Of a stretch of 39,949 bases of DNA, positions 17,318-25,328 are shown piece by piece (position 1 is the stretch's first letter; each line of letters starts with the position of its first letter). The translations under genes were made by a program, and so were the position numbers. The notes under the pieces are model-generated. The model was not told the DNA's origin. It searched no databases and saw nothing but the letters and a program-made list of their open reading frames with translations. The stretch comes from Clostridia bacterium (GTDB taxonomy: Bacteria; Bacillota; Clostridia; Christensenellales; Aristaeellaceae): NCBI GenBank assembly GCA_017395685.1, contig JAFQOD010000011.1, forward strand, positions 1 to 39,949, read 5' to 3'.

Positions 17318-17634
17318 GCCGGATGATTCATCTCTCCGGACAGGCCTATCCCCTGCGCTATACCGTCAACAGCCTGTGTATCCTGGAGGAAAAAATGGCA
17401 TGCGGGCTGGATCAGCTGCTGAAAACCAGCTTTTCCGCCGTCCGCGGCCTTTTGTGGTGCGCACTTTCGGATGCCCGGCCCGGCCTTTCCCTTTCGGATG
17501 CCGGTGATCTGCTGGAAAAGCATCTGAAAGAGGGGGGCTCCCTGGGCCAGGTGGCCCGGATTCTTGCCCTGGCACTGGAGGACGCCGGTTTTTTTCATCC
17601 GGGGAGGGGGGAGGAAAATCCCCCTTCCCCCTGA
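17314..17634 (+). CDS. Tail assembly chaperone, short form (G)
   Basis: The 106-residue protein lies between the tail tube and tape measure genes, the position of the G chaperone in lambda-like tails. It begins MIHLSGQAYPLRYTVNSLCILEEK and is mostly helical. Start is GTG 17314, overlapping the previous stop, or ATG 17323. Near its end, seven T at 17589-17595 form a T_TTT_TTT slippery heptamer in phase, and the -1 frame is open onward to 17918. Confidence 0.78.
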   Translation: MSRMIHLSGQAYPLRYTVNSLCILEEKMACGLDQLLKTSFSAVRGLLWCALSDARPGLSLSDAGDLLEKHLKEGGSLGQVARILALALEDAGFFHPGRGEENPPSP

Positions 17635-17918
17635 GACAGCAGTATTTTCGGCTGCAGAAAAAACTGGCGAATGCCGGGATTGGTGAAGCGATGCAGCTTT
17701 TTTCCATGACACCCAGGGAAATATCCCTGGCAATTGCCCGGCACAGGGCCAGGGAAAAGCAGACCCTGCAGCAGATCTGGCTGCTTTCCCGGTATACGGC
17801 CCTTTCCATACATGCGCCGGAAAGGCTGCCGCCGCCCCCTGCGGATGAAATGCCTGAAATGACGGCTGAAGAAATGAAGCGGCGCCTGCTTGCCTGGCGC
17901 AGAAAGGAAGAATTATGA
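17314..17918 (+). CDS. Tail assembly chaperone, frameshifted long form (GT)
   Basis: A -1 slip at the seven-T run (17589-17595) would join the first 94 residues of the short form to 107 residues of the -1 frame, giving about 201 residues. That frame is open upstream of its first ATG (17691): it reads PLRQQYFRLQKKLANAGIGEAM across the short-form stop, and then MTPREISLAIARHRAREKQT and EEMKRRLLAWRRKEEL. Programmed frameshifts of this kind are conserved in tailed phages with long tails. The T part binds tail tube protein and the tape measure during assembly. The alternative is a separate 75-residue protein from ATG 17691, but no ribosome binding site precedes it. Confidence 0.72.
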
Positions 17919-18496
17919 CCCTGGAAGAATTATCGGTGGTTTTTTCCGCCGATCTTGCGCCTTTTTCCGCTGCGGCGGATCAATTGGGCGCCATTCTTGC
18001 CGGTATGGGCGCCCAGGCGGACGCCCTGGCAGCACAATTTGCATCCGCCGGCAGCCGGGCAGGGGAAGGCTTGATGACGGGCATCCTGTCCTATAAGGGC
18101 AGCATCGTTGCCGCCGCCCGGACCGTGGCCCAGGCGGCTGCTGCCGCCCTCCGGGCAGCGCTGCAGATTCATTCCCCTTCCCGTATTACCTTTGAAACGG
18201 GCAGATATTTTGATGAAGGCCTGATCACAGGCATCCGGGAAGGCACTGCCCGGGTGGAAAGGGAGGCGGGCGGTCTGGGCGTCCGGGCGGCCCAGGCCCT
18301 GCAGATGCCGGAGGTGGAATGGCCGGCCATGCCCCATTTTTCTGCCCCTTCCGGAAAAGAAGATGCCGATCCGCCCTTATCCGGTCTTTCCATCACCATC
18401 CCCTTGGAGGTGGATGGCTATCGCCTGGGTGTTGCCGCTCTTGAGGGCATCAACCGGGTCAGCCAGGGATCGGGCCGGGTGGAACTGGTATTGTAA
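17915..18496 (+). CDS. Miniature tape measure protein
   Basis: The 193-residue protein follows the GT chaperone with a four-base overlap, the fixed position of the tape measure gene. Residues 85-107 (IHSPSR, then GRYFDEGLITGI) match the C-terminal motif common in tape measures of phages of Bacillota. The rest is alanine-rich helix (AGEGLMTGIL, VAAARTVAQAAAAALRAAL). Tape measures are usually 600-2000 residues and set tail length, so this one implies a very short tail of perhaps 25-30 nm. There is no sign of a frameshift or deletion: the frame runs cleanly from a coupled start to a stop placed just before the next gene's ribosome binding site. Confidence 0.75.
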   Translation: MTLEELSVVFSADLAPFSAAADQLGAILAGMGAQADALAAQFASAGSRAGEGLMTGILSYKGSIVAAARTVAQAAAAALRAALQIHSPSRITFETGRYFDEGLITGIREGTARVEREAGGLGVRAAQALQMPEVEWPAMPHFSAPSGKEDADPPLSGLSITIPLEVDGYRLGVAALEGINRVSQGSGRVELVL

Positions 18497-18508
18497 GGAG
18501 GGATGTGC

Positions 18509-18856
18509 ATGATATCGATCAATGGGCTTTCCCTGCCCTCTCCCCATGCGCTGACGGTGCAGATCATTCCCAAAGGGGGCACCAGCCAATATAACGCCCT
18601 GGGCCAGTTGGTGCAGGAGGGAGTGCGGGAAAAACGAATGGTGGAAATCACCTGGCACCGCATGGCGGGGGATCAGCTGCAGGCCCTTTCCCAGGTGCTT
18701 TCAGCGGGGGGATTTTTCACCCTGGTTTATCCTGATCCCCTTTCCAGCCGGCGTGAAATGATCTGCTGCATCAAGCGGCAGACGGCCCGGGTGTGGCAAT
18801 ATCAGCAGGATGCGCCCAAATGGGCGGATGTGCAATTGACATTGGAGGAACAGTGA
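18509..18856 (+). CDS. Small phage tail protein (DUF6711-like)
   Basis: The 115-residue protein (SINGLSLPSPHALTVQIIPK, VEITWHRMAGDQLQALSQVL, GGFFTLVYPDP) resembles short tail proteins found after the tape measure gene in phages of Bacillota. ATG 18509 is chosen over ATG 18503 because AAGGAGGG at 18495-18502 abuts the latter but is well spaced from the former. The stop overlaps the next start (TGATG). A distal-tail or tail-tip role is likely by position; the molecular role is unknown. Confidence 0.6.
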   Translation: MISINGLSLPSPHALTVQIIPKGGTSQYNALGQLVQEGVREKRMVEITWHRMAGDQLQALSQVLSAGGFFTLVYPDPLSSRREMICCIKRQTARVWQYQQDAPKWADVQLTLEEQ

Positions 18857-20955
18857 TGATCAGTCAAGCATTTGCGGATCATCTTTCCGCCCCCGGCCGC
18901 CGCCTTTCCCTGGCCGGTGAAATTTCTTTATCCACCGGGGCCTGCCTTTCCTTTGACGGCAGCCAGGCCCTTTCCTTTTCCCTCAGCGAGGGCAGCAATA
19001 CGGGCAATCTGCTGGGCGGTGCCTTTTCCGCTGTCTGCGCCCTGACGCTGTATGACCGGGAGGATATCTTCAGGCCCTACAGCCTGATCGGTGCCCAGGT
19101 GCAGCTCTATTTATGCGCCGGGGATGAAAGGGCGCCCCTTGCCTGCTTTTTTGTCACCCGGGTATCCCGGCAGGAGGGCAGCAAGCAGCTGCATCTGTCC
19201 GGCAGCGACGCCCTGGGGGTGGCCTTTGAAACGGCCTTTGAGGATGATTTCCTCTATCCTGTTACCCTGGGAGAAATGGCGGCGCAGATGGCGGCAAGGG
19301 TGGGATATGCCCTGGATACGGATTTTCCCAATGCCGGTGTGGTGATCCAATCCGCCCCTGACTGGGGAAAAATTTCCCTGCGCCAGGCGCTGGGGCATGC
19401 CGCCGGGGCGGCGGGCTGCTTTGCCGCCGCAGACCGGAGCGGCGGGGTGCATTTCAGGCGGGTCTGGCAGGATGAGGTTCTTCTGCCTGTGCAGCCGGAT
19501 CAGATTCTGGGCCAGCAGTGCGGCGAACTGTGCTTTGGCCCCCTTTCCGCCCTGAGCATTCAGCTGGACGGGGCCCCCAGAACGGAAGGGCCGCTGGTAA
19601 TCCGCGCGGCGGATGATCCGGTCAGTCCCATGAATTGCCTTTCCCTGGCTGGCAATCCCCTCTTTTCCTGGCAGGCGGATCATACCGCTGCCCTGGCGAT
19701 GGGATTGATGGATGCCCTGCAGGGCATGCGTTTGATTCCTGCCCGGCTTACCTGGCGGGGCAATCCGGAAAGATGCCTGGGGGATCGGCTGCCCATGCTG
19801 CTGCCCTCCGGCGAACGGCAGGAAATGATGATCACCCGGCAGACCCTTTCCTTTTCCCAGGGCTTCTGGATGCAGAGCGATTGCACAGCCGCCGCTGATC
19901 AGCAGACCACAGGCCGTATTTTTACCGCCTCCGGCATGCTCAATGCCGCCCGGCTTTCCGGCAGCATCAACGGCGCCCTGATCCAGGATGGCTCCATTGC
20001 CGCTTCCTCCCTGATGGCTGGCAGTATTACGGCCTATCAGCTGGCTGCCGCTGCCGTTACGGCGGAAAAGCTGGCGGCAGGCGCAGTGGAGACAAGCCAT
20101 CTTTCCGCCGGGGCGGTGGATGCGGAAAAGCTATCCGCCCATGCGGTGGAGGCCCGGCATCTTTCGGCAGACGCCCTGGACGCCGCCTCCGCCCACATCC
20201 TGAAGGCGGATATCGATTGGGCAGAAATTGAATCCCTGCAGGCGGCCATTGCCCACATCACAAGCGCAGAGATTCAGAACGTGGATATCGACTTTGCCCG
20301 GATCAAGGATCTGAATGCAGATACCGCCATCATTACCAAGGGCAATGCCGGGGAGCTGTATATCAGCCGGCTTTCAGTAACGGAAGCAAACCTTGTTTCT
20401 CTTTCTGTGGGCCAGCTGATGGTGAAGGGTGCTGACGGCGCATTCTATGCCCTTTCCGTGGATGAAACAGGAGCTGTCAAAGCAGAAAAGAAGCTGATTG
20501 AAAACGGCGATATCCGGGATCTTTCCATTGATGCAGGGCAAAAGATCATCGAAGGCAGCGTGACGGCGGCCACCTTGAACGCAAGAGAAATCTTTGGTGA
20601 ATCCGCCCTGATTCGGGAGCTGATCGCATCCACCCTGGATGTGGATACCCTGTTCGCCAGGGAAGCCATGATTGCAAAGCTCAACGCCCTGGATATCACA
20701 GGCAATGAATCTATCCGGCTGTATGTAAAGAGCCAGGAGGAAATGAGCGCATTCCTTCGGGTGACAGAAAACGGGCTGGAGATTGGCCGGGTGGGGGATA
20801 CGGCCACCTTCCGGGCAGATAACCGCACCCTGGAAGTGACCAATGTAAAGACCGAGCGCCTGGGCCTTGCCCAGCGCATGAGCCAGAAGGAAGAATGGGC
20901 CGTATCCGCTTATAACAGCGGATTGAGCATCAAATGGATTGGAGGGGATGCATAA
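18856..20955 (+). CDS. Phage tail-tip protein with decapeptide-repeat stalk
   Basis: The 699-residue protein has a globular N-terminal half (1 to about 365) resembling baseplate and tail-associated proteins (FYLCAGDERAPLACFFV-like strands, GVAFETAFEDDFLYPVTLGEMAAQMAAR). A repetitive stalk follows at about 365-530. The clearest repeats are ten residues long: AVTAEKLAAG, AVETSHLSAG, AVDAEKLSAH, AVEARHLSAD. Similar stalks join tail tip and fibre in many phages. The C-terminal third is helical and may bind the fibre. Start ATG 18856 overlaps the previous stop; the longer open frame is shadow sequence of the previous gene. Confidence 0.75.
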   Translation: MISQAFADHLSAPGRRLSLAGEISLSTGACLSFDGSQALSFSLSEGSNTGNLLGGAFSAVCALTLYDREDIFRPYSLIGAQVQLYLCAGDERAPLACFFVTRVSRQEGSKQLHLSGSDALGVAFETAFEDDFLYPVTLGEMAAQMAARVGYALDTDFPNAGVVIQSAPDWGKISLRQALGHAAGAAGCFAAADRSGGVHFRRVWQDEVLLPVQPDQILGQQCGELCFGPLSALSIQLDGAPRTEGPLVIRAADDPVSPMNCLSLAGNPLFSWQADHTAALAMGLMDALQGMRLIPARLTWRGNPERCLGDRLPMLLPSGERQEMMITRQTLSFSQGFWMQSDCTAAADQQTTGRIFTASGMLNAARLSGSINGALIQDGSIAASSLMAGSITAYQLAAAAVTAEKLAAGAVETSHLSAGAVDAEKLSAHAVEARHLSADALDAASAHILKADIDWAEIESLQAAIAHITSAEIQNVDIDFARIKDLNADTAIITKGNAGELYISRLSVTEANLVSLSVGQLMVKGADGAFYALSVDETGAVKAEKKLIENGDIRDLSIDAGQKIIEGSVTAATLNAREIFGESALIRELIASTLDVDTLFAREAMIAKLNALDITGNESIRLYVKSQEEMSAFLRVTENGLEIGRVGDTATFRADNRTLEVTNVKTERLGLAQRMSQKEEWAVSAYNSGLSIKWIGGDA

Positions 20956-23738
20956 TGGCTGTACTTTCCCTGAACGGCGGCAGTGTATCCATTTCCAGCA
21001 GCTGGTATTACCGCTATGACCCGGATGAACGGGATTATCTGTACGGAACGCCGTCCACCGGCTACGATGCCGTTTATTTCGATTTATCAGGCATCCCGGA
21101 AGGGGCAGAGATTCAGAGCGCCGTTCTGACCGCCAGCCGATGGGGCAGCGGCAGGCTGCTGATGGCCGGGGTGAATGCCGGAACGGTGGAGCTTGACCCT
21201 GCCGATATCAACCCGGAAGAGGAGCTTAGAATCGCATTTTCTTTCCAGGCAAACGGCGGCTATAAAACCGGCAGCGCCACCAGCGGCACTGTGACGGCCA
21301 GCGGCGGCTTTCAGAATATCACCCTGACCATCACCTATGAAATGCCCTATACCGCCCCCACAGCGCCCACGGTGGTGACTATTTCAAAAGCAACGGCCAC
21401 CCCCGGCGAAAGCGTCACCCTTTCCTGGAGCGGCGCAAAGGCGGGAAATAACGTAAACATTTCCGGCTATCAGGTGTATCGGGCATCCTCTGCGGATGGG
21501 GAATATGCCTATCTTGCGGAAACGGATGCGGATACGCTGAATCTTTCCGTTACCGCCCCCGGCAGTGCAGGGAGCTATTTCTATAAGTTGAAGGCGCTGG
21601 GCGATATTTCCGGCTATGACAGCGGATTATCCGATGCATACGCCCAGGTATCCGTATCGGTTACGGCCCCTGCTGCACCTGACACACTTACTATCATTCC
21701 CTCTGCGCAATATCCGGGCGGGGAAGCCATTCTTTCCTTCTCCGGTGCAGCAGCGGGAGAAAATAACCCCATCCGGGGCTATGCCCTGTGGATGGCAGAC
21801 CGGCAGGATGGGCCATTCGAACAGATTGACACCCTCGTCAGCACGGCAGAAAGCGGTGCATTTACCGTATACGCCCCGGACAGCGGCAGCCGATATTACA
21901 AGGTGCAGACCCTGGGCCAGTACATGGACGGCCCCCTTTCCAATGCGGCGGTGATCACGGCCGATCTATCCGGCACCAGCGATTTTTCCCTTTCTGAGGA
22001 TAAGGTGGATGCAGGAGAGGCCCTTACCATCACTCTGCTATCCAATACGGACAAGGCCCATACCCTGATTGCTTCCATTGGAGAATATTCGGAAACCATC
22101 CAATCGGCGGCAGGGGCTGGATCCATTTCCTTTACCCCGCCCCTTTCCTGGCTTTCTGCCATGCCGGAGAGCGAAACAGCGCCCATGCTGCTTTCCCTTG
22201 AAACGGCAGGAGCAGGAACCATTGAAAAAACGGCCCTTCTTCGCTGCCCGGATGATGTGGGGCCCATTGTTTCCGGGGCCTATGCCCTGCGGATTGATAA
22301 CGATGTGCCAAGCGGCTGGGGCGTATATGTGCAGGGCAAATCCCAGGCAGAAATCCATCTGGATCAGGAAGCGGAAAGTGCCTACGGATCCCCCATCCTC
22401 CTATATCGGATGGCGGGGGCAGGGGCCGCGGCGGAAAGCGCCGGTCTGCCCTTCACCATGATGACGGGGCTGCTCCCGGCAGGGGAGGTAACCATCACCC
22501 TTTCGGCAACGGATGCAAGAGGCAGAACGGGCACCCAGAAGCTGACAATTCCTGTGGAACCCTATCAGGCCCCGGCCCTCAAAAACATCGTCACCCTGCG
22601 CTGTGATACAGAAGGCAATGAAATGGATGAAGGCACCTATGCCAGCATGGAAGCCGATCTGATCTATTCCTCCTGCGGCGGGCATAACAGCGTATCCGTC
22701 ACAGCCGCCTACAGGATTGCAGGAACCGAGGAATGGATAAATGCCGGAAGCATGGCAGAGGGCATGCTGATCTTCGGGGACGGAGAAATGAACATCGGCC
22801 AGAATTATGATATCCGGTATCTGCTGGGTGACGGCCTGGGCGCAGAAGTGATTTACTACGATGTGATCACCAGGGCGAAGCCGGAGCTGCATATCAAGCG
22901 GGGCGGCGGCGCCTGGGCCTTCGGGGGCCTGGCGGATGTGGATGGTGCCTTAAAGATTTACGGCAATCTGCAGATGACAGGGGGCTTCCTGATGGGCATT
23001 GAAAATGCAGGGCAGCTTTTATATGTGGCCCCCAACGGCAGGGCACAGCCCCTGGCCCTTGGCAAGGGCATGTATATCGATAACGGCGTATTGCAGCTGG
23101 GCACGCCCCCGTGGGAAGGCACACCCCTTTCCAATCTGGTTGCCGGTACGCTGGTATATCTGATGGAAGATCAGCTGACCCCCTATATCGTGCTGGCCCA
23201 CAATCATCATGGAAGCGGGCTTACCACCCTGATCCGCTACAGGGCATGCAGCACAGAATCAATGTATTTGGCTTCGATCCCGCCCTATGCAAGCAGCGTC
23301 AAGTACAATACTTCGGCGCTGAATACGGCCTATACAAACTACTATGATGCCCTGCCTGCGGATACCCAGGGAAAGATTGAAGCGGTGGATATCCCCATTG
23401 TTGCAAACGCCAATGTATCCACCCTTACTACCGTAAACACCCATATGTTCGCCCTGTCTGCCATGGAATATACAGGGCAGCAACAGGCCGAAGGCACCCA
23501 TATCCCGTACTTTGCGGATGATGCATCCAGAATCGCCTATGAGGAGGATGGGGCCACAGCAACGTATGTTTGGACGAGAACCCCATCAGGGGGCATGAAC
23601 AATTATGCAAGGGCCGTAAATGTCGATGGCGTACTGGCCAGCAGTGGCGTGAAAAGCTCACTTCCCCTGCGCCCTGCCTGCTGCGTGAAATCGGATATTG
23701 TGCTTTTCAAAGATGATGAGGACAGATACATTCTGTAA
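20955..23738 (+). CDS. Phage tail fibre with fibronectin III and DUF6273-like end
   Basis: The 927-residue protein starts with a beta-rich domain (about 1-125, LYGTPSTGYDAVYFDLSGI). Two fibronectin type III-like domains follow (about 130-235 and 236-337, with GYQVYRAS and GYALWMAD). Further beta domains lead to a C-terminal segment (about 713-915) resembling DUF6273: WTRTPSGGMNNYARAVNVDG and SSLPLRPACCVKSDIVLF. DUF6273 is related to C-type-lectin-like folds used in cell-surface binding. It is therefore the probable receptor-binding fibre. GGAGGGG precedes ATG 20955. No reverse transcriptase or template repeat that would suggest diversity generation is in the window. Confidence 0.75.
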   Translation: MAVLSLNGGSVSISSSWYYRYDPDERDYLYGTPSTGYDAVYFDLSGIPEGAEIQSAVLTASRWGSGRLLMAGVNAGTVELDPADINPEEELRIAFSFQANGGYKTGSATSGTVTASGGFQNITLTITYEMPYTAPTAPTVVTISKATATPGESVTLSWSGAKAGNNVNISGYQVYRASSADGEYAYLAETDADTLNLSVTAPGSAGSYFYKLKALGDISGYDSGLSDAYAQVSVSVTAPAAPDTLTIIPSAQYPGGEAILSFSGAAAGENNPIRGYALWMADRQDGPFEQIDTLVSTAESGAFTVYAPDSGSRYYKVQTLGQYMDGPLSNAAVITADLSGTSDFSLSEDKVDAGEALTITLLSNTDKAHTLIASIGEYSETIQSAAGAGSISFTPPLSWLSAMPESETAPMLLSLETAGAGTIEKTALLRCPDDVGPIVSGAYALRIDNDVPSGWGVYVQGKSQAEIHLDQEAESAYGSPILLYRMAGAGAAAESAGLPFTMMTGLLPAGEVTITLSATDARGRTGTQKLTIPVEPYQAPALKNIVTLRCDTEGNEMDEGTYASMEADLIYSSCGGHNSVSVTAAYRIAGTEEWINAGSMAEGMLIFGDGEMNIGQNYDIRYLLGDGLGAEVIYYDVITRAKPELHIKRGGGAWAFGGLADVDGALKIYGNLQMTGGFLMGIENAGQLLYVAPNGRAQPLALGKGMYIDNGVLQLGTPPWEGTPLSNLVAGTLVYLMEDQLTPYIVLAHNHHGSGLTTLIRYRACSTESMYLASIPPYASSVKYNTSALNTAYTNYYDALPADTQGKIEAVDIPIVANANVSTLTTVNTHMFALSAMEYTGQQQAEGTHIPYFADDASRIAYEEDGATATYVWTRTPSGGMNNYARAVNVDGVLASSGVKSSLPLRPACCVKSDIVLFKDDEDRYIL

Positions 23739-23749
23739 AGGAGGGAAAC

Positions 23750-24391
23750 ATGGATAAGATCGAAACGGTAAAAAACTGGCTGCTTTCCCGGGTGGGGAAT
23801 CCGTATCTGATGGGGGGCACGGGCCAGCCCTGCACGGTATCCTACCGCAAGGCCAGGGCGGCCCAGTATCCCGGATCGGCGGCGAAAATCAAGGCCAATT
23901 GCCCCCGGATGATGGGCAGGGCCGATAGCTGCAAGGGCTGCAAGTATTTCGATGATTCCACCGGGCAGGGGAAGCGGGCCTATGATTGCGCCCAGCTCAC
24001 CCGCTGGGCCATGGACGCCATTGACATCAGGATGGTATCCGGCGCCACATCCCAATGGAATAAAACGAAATGGGCTGAAAAAGGCGAAATGGATACTCTG
24101 CCACCGGATACTTTATGCCTGGTATTCCGGCAGGATAATCCCAATACCATGGGCCATACCGGCATCTGTCTGGGGGATGGCACCTGCATCCACGCCAAGG
24201 GGCATAAGGAGGGCGTTGTGCGGGAAGGAATGGCGGAATATGGCCGCTGGACCCACTGGGCCATCCCGGAGGGGCTGTATCCCACGGAAGCGGATGCGCC
24301 TGACGGGGTGGTGCAGGCGCTGGAGGCATTGCGCCGGGCGGTGGAGCGGCTTTCCTGCTGCCTTGACAGGGAGCGGCAGAATGCAGGATGA
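23750..24391 (+). CDS. NlpC/P60-type phage endolysin
   Basis: The 213-residue cysteine peptidase-like protein would cut peptide bonds in peptidoglycan at cell lysis. The nucleophile is probably Cys80 in AYDCAQLTRWAM, and the catalytic histidine His136 in MGHTGICLGDG. Between the N-terminus and Cys80 lie four further cysteines (28, 51, 61, 64; the last three as CX9CX2C) that could bind zinc or form disulfides. No separate wall-binding domain is present; the last 40 residues are helical. AAGGAGG precedes the start, and the end overlaps the next gene by 11 bases. Confidence 0.85.
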   Translation: MDKIETVKNWLLSRVGNPYLMGGTGQPCTVSYRKARAAQYPGSAAKIKANCPRMMGRADSCKGCKYFDDSTGQGKRAYDCAQLTRWAMDAIDIRMVSGATSQWNKTKWAEKGEMDTLPPDTLCLVFRQDNPNTMGHTGICLGDGTCIHAKGHKEGVVREGMAEYGRWTHWAIPEGLYPTEADAPDGVVQALEALRRAVERLSCCLDRERQNAG

Positions 24392-24692
24392 TCTGGAACG
24401 CCGGGTCGCTGCCCTGCAGGCCCAGTATGCCGCCATGCGCCGGGATATCAAGGCGGCCTTCCGCCGGATTGATGAGCAGACCCGGCTTACCGATACGGTG
24501 CATCAATTGGCCCTTTCCATCCGGGATCTGGCCAACAAGCAGGAAAATACCCAGCAGGCGGTGGCCAGCATCCGCCGGGATGTGGATGAGCTGAAAAGCC
24601 GCCCTGCCCGGCGGTGGGAGGCGGTGATGATGGAGATTATCAAATATCTGGCTCTGGCCGCCGCCGGCTATCTTACCGCCCATCTGATCTGA
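24381..24692 (+). CDS. XhlA-like coiled-coil membrane protein of the lysis module
   Basis: The 103-residue protein is a predicted coiled coil (about 1-75, with LERRVAALQAQYAAMRRDIK and LANKQENTQQAVASIRRDVDEL) followed by one C-terminal membrane helix (EIIKYLALAAAGYLTAHLI). This is the architecture of XhlA/hemolysin-like proteins that work with holins in phages of Bacillota. It starts inside the end of the endolysin gene and is followed 13 bases later by the holin gene. A tail-less spanin-type role cannot be excluded. Confidence 0.75.
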   Translation: MQDDLERRVAALQAQYAAMRRDIKAAFRRIDEQTRLTDTVHQLALSIRDLANKQENTQQAVASIRRDVDELKSRPARRWEAVMMEIIKYLALAAAGYLTAHLI

Positions 24693-24705
24693 AAAAGGAG
24701 GAAGC

Positions 24706-24891
24706 ATGGAACAGAATCGGTTGAAATCCTGGGCGCTGTGGACCTCCATCGCCGCCCTGATCACCTTCTGCCTGAAGGAATTTTTTGATCTGGATCTGCA
24801 GGCAACCATTGATGGTTTTCTCAATGTGCTGCTGCCGGTGCTGGTGGGCTTTGGCATCGTCAATAACCCCACAGATAAGGAAAAACTATAA
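24706..24891 (+). CDS. Phage holin, phi-LC3-like
   Basis: The 61-residue protein has two hydrophobic segments (WALWTSIAALITFCLKEFF and DGFLNVLLPVLVGFGIVNNP), the compact layout of small holins that permeabilise the membrane for endolysin. The GIVNNPTDKEKL end matches many holins of phages of Bacillota. AAAGGAGG lies before the start. Its stop codon falls inside the terminator stem that ends the cassette. Confidence 0.85.
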   Translation: MEQNRLKSWALWTSIAALITFCLKEFFDLDLQATIDGFLNVLLPVLVGFGIVNNPTDKEKL

Positions 24892-24930
24892 AAATACGGC
24901 CTCTGCTTTCATGGCAGAGGCCGTATTTTT
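24890..24930. terminator. Bidirectional terminator at the right edge of the phage cassette
   Basis: A perfect 17-base inverted repeat (24890-24906 and 24914-24930) has a seven-base loop and is flanked by A and T runs, so it can stop transcription from both sides. It separates the holin gene (plus) from the SdpI-like gene (minus) and overlaps both stop codons. Confidence 0.92.
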
Positions 24931-25312
24931 ATTGTGGATTGACGGGATTTCCGTCTTTATCAAAATGCTTTTTCAGCGCCCGTTCGGTCAGCACAATGGG
25001 GATCATCATGGGGATCAATTGGATCAGAAGCAGAACGGTGCCGGCAATGCCGATGGCGTCCTCTCCCTTCTGAATGAAAAACAGCATGGGGATGGCGCTC
25101 AGCAGCAGCCATAGGCCCCAGCGGTACCACAGCCTTCCAAAGTGCTGATGGGCGAAGCACCAGGTATCCTGATTGCGCATGGAGCGATAGGTACGGTAAC
25201 CGTACAGAAAGCCAATATCCTCCGGGGGCTTATCCATGAAGCGGCGGCCGAAAAAAATCATCAGCCCGGGGATCAAAAGCACCATGGCCAGCATGAAAAA
25301 CCAAAATCCCAT
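24929..25312 (-). CDS. SdpI family membrane protein
   Basis: The 127-residue protein has three hydrophobic segments and the SdpI-type loop GFLYGYRTYRSMRNQDTWCFAHQHFG. The family is named for the Bacillus subtilis immunity and signal protein against the SDP toxin, but most members are of unknown role. No toxin gene is seen nearby. AAGGAGG precedes ATG 25312. The gene is the last of a three-gene minus-strand group and lies 16 bases after the epimerase gene. Confidence 0.8.
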   Translation of the reverse strand: MGFWFFMLAMVLLIPGLMIFFGRRFMDKPPEDIGFLYGYRTYRSMRNQDTWCFAHQHFGRLWYRWGLWLLLSAIPMLFFIQKGEDAIGIAGTVLLLIQLIPMMIPIVLTERALKKHFDKDGNPVNPQ

Positions 25313-25328
25313 TGCGATTCCTCCTTGA

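Noticed and set aside
20955-23738. Diversity-generating retroelement acting on the tail fibre
   Set aside because: No reverse transcriptase, accessory gene or template repeat is present in the window.
11019-24930. Integrated active prophage with attachment sites
   Set aside because: No integrase or tRNA target gene is present, and I found no direct repeat pairing 11019-11239 with 24892-24930.
24929-25312. SDP-type toxin-immunity locus
   Set aside because: Only an SdpI-like membrane protein is seen; no toxin or maturation genes lie next to it.
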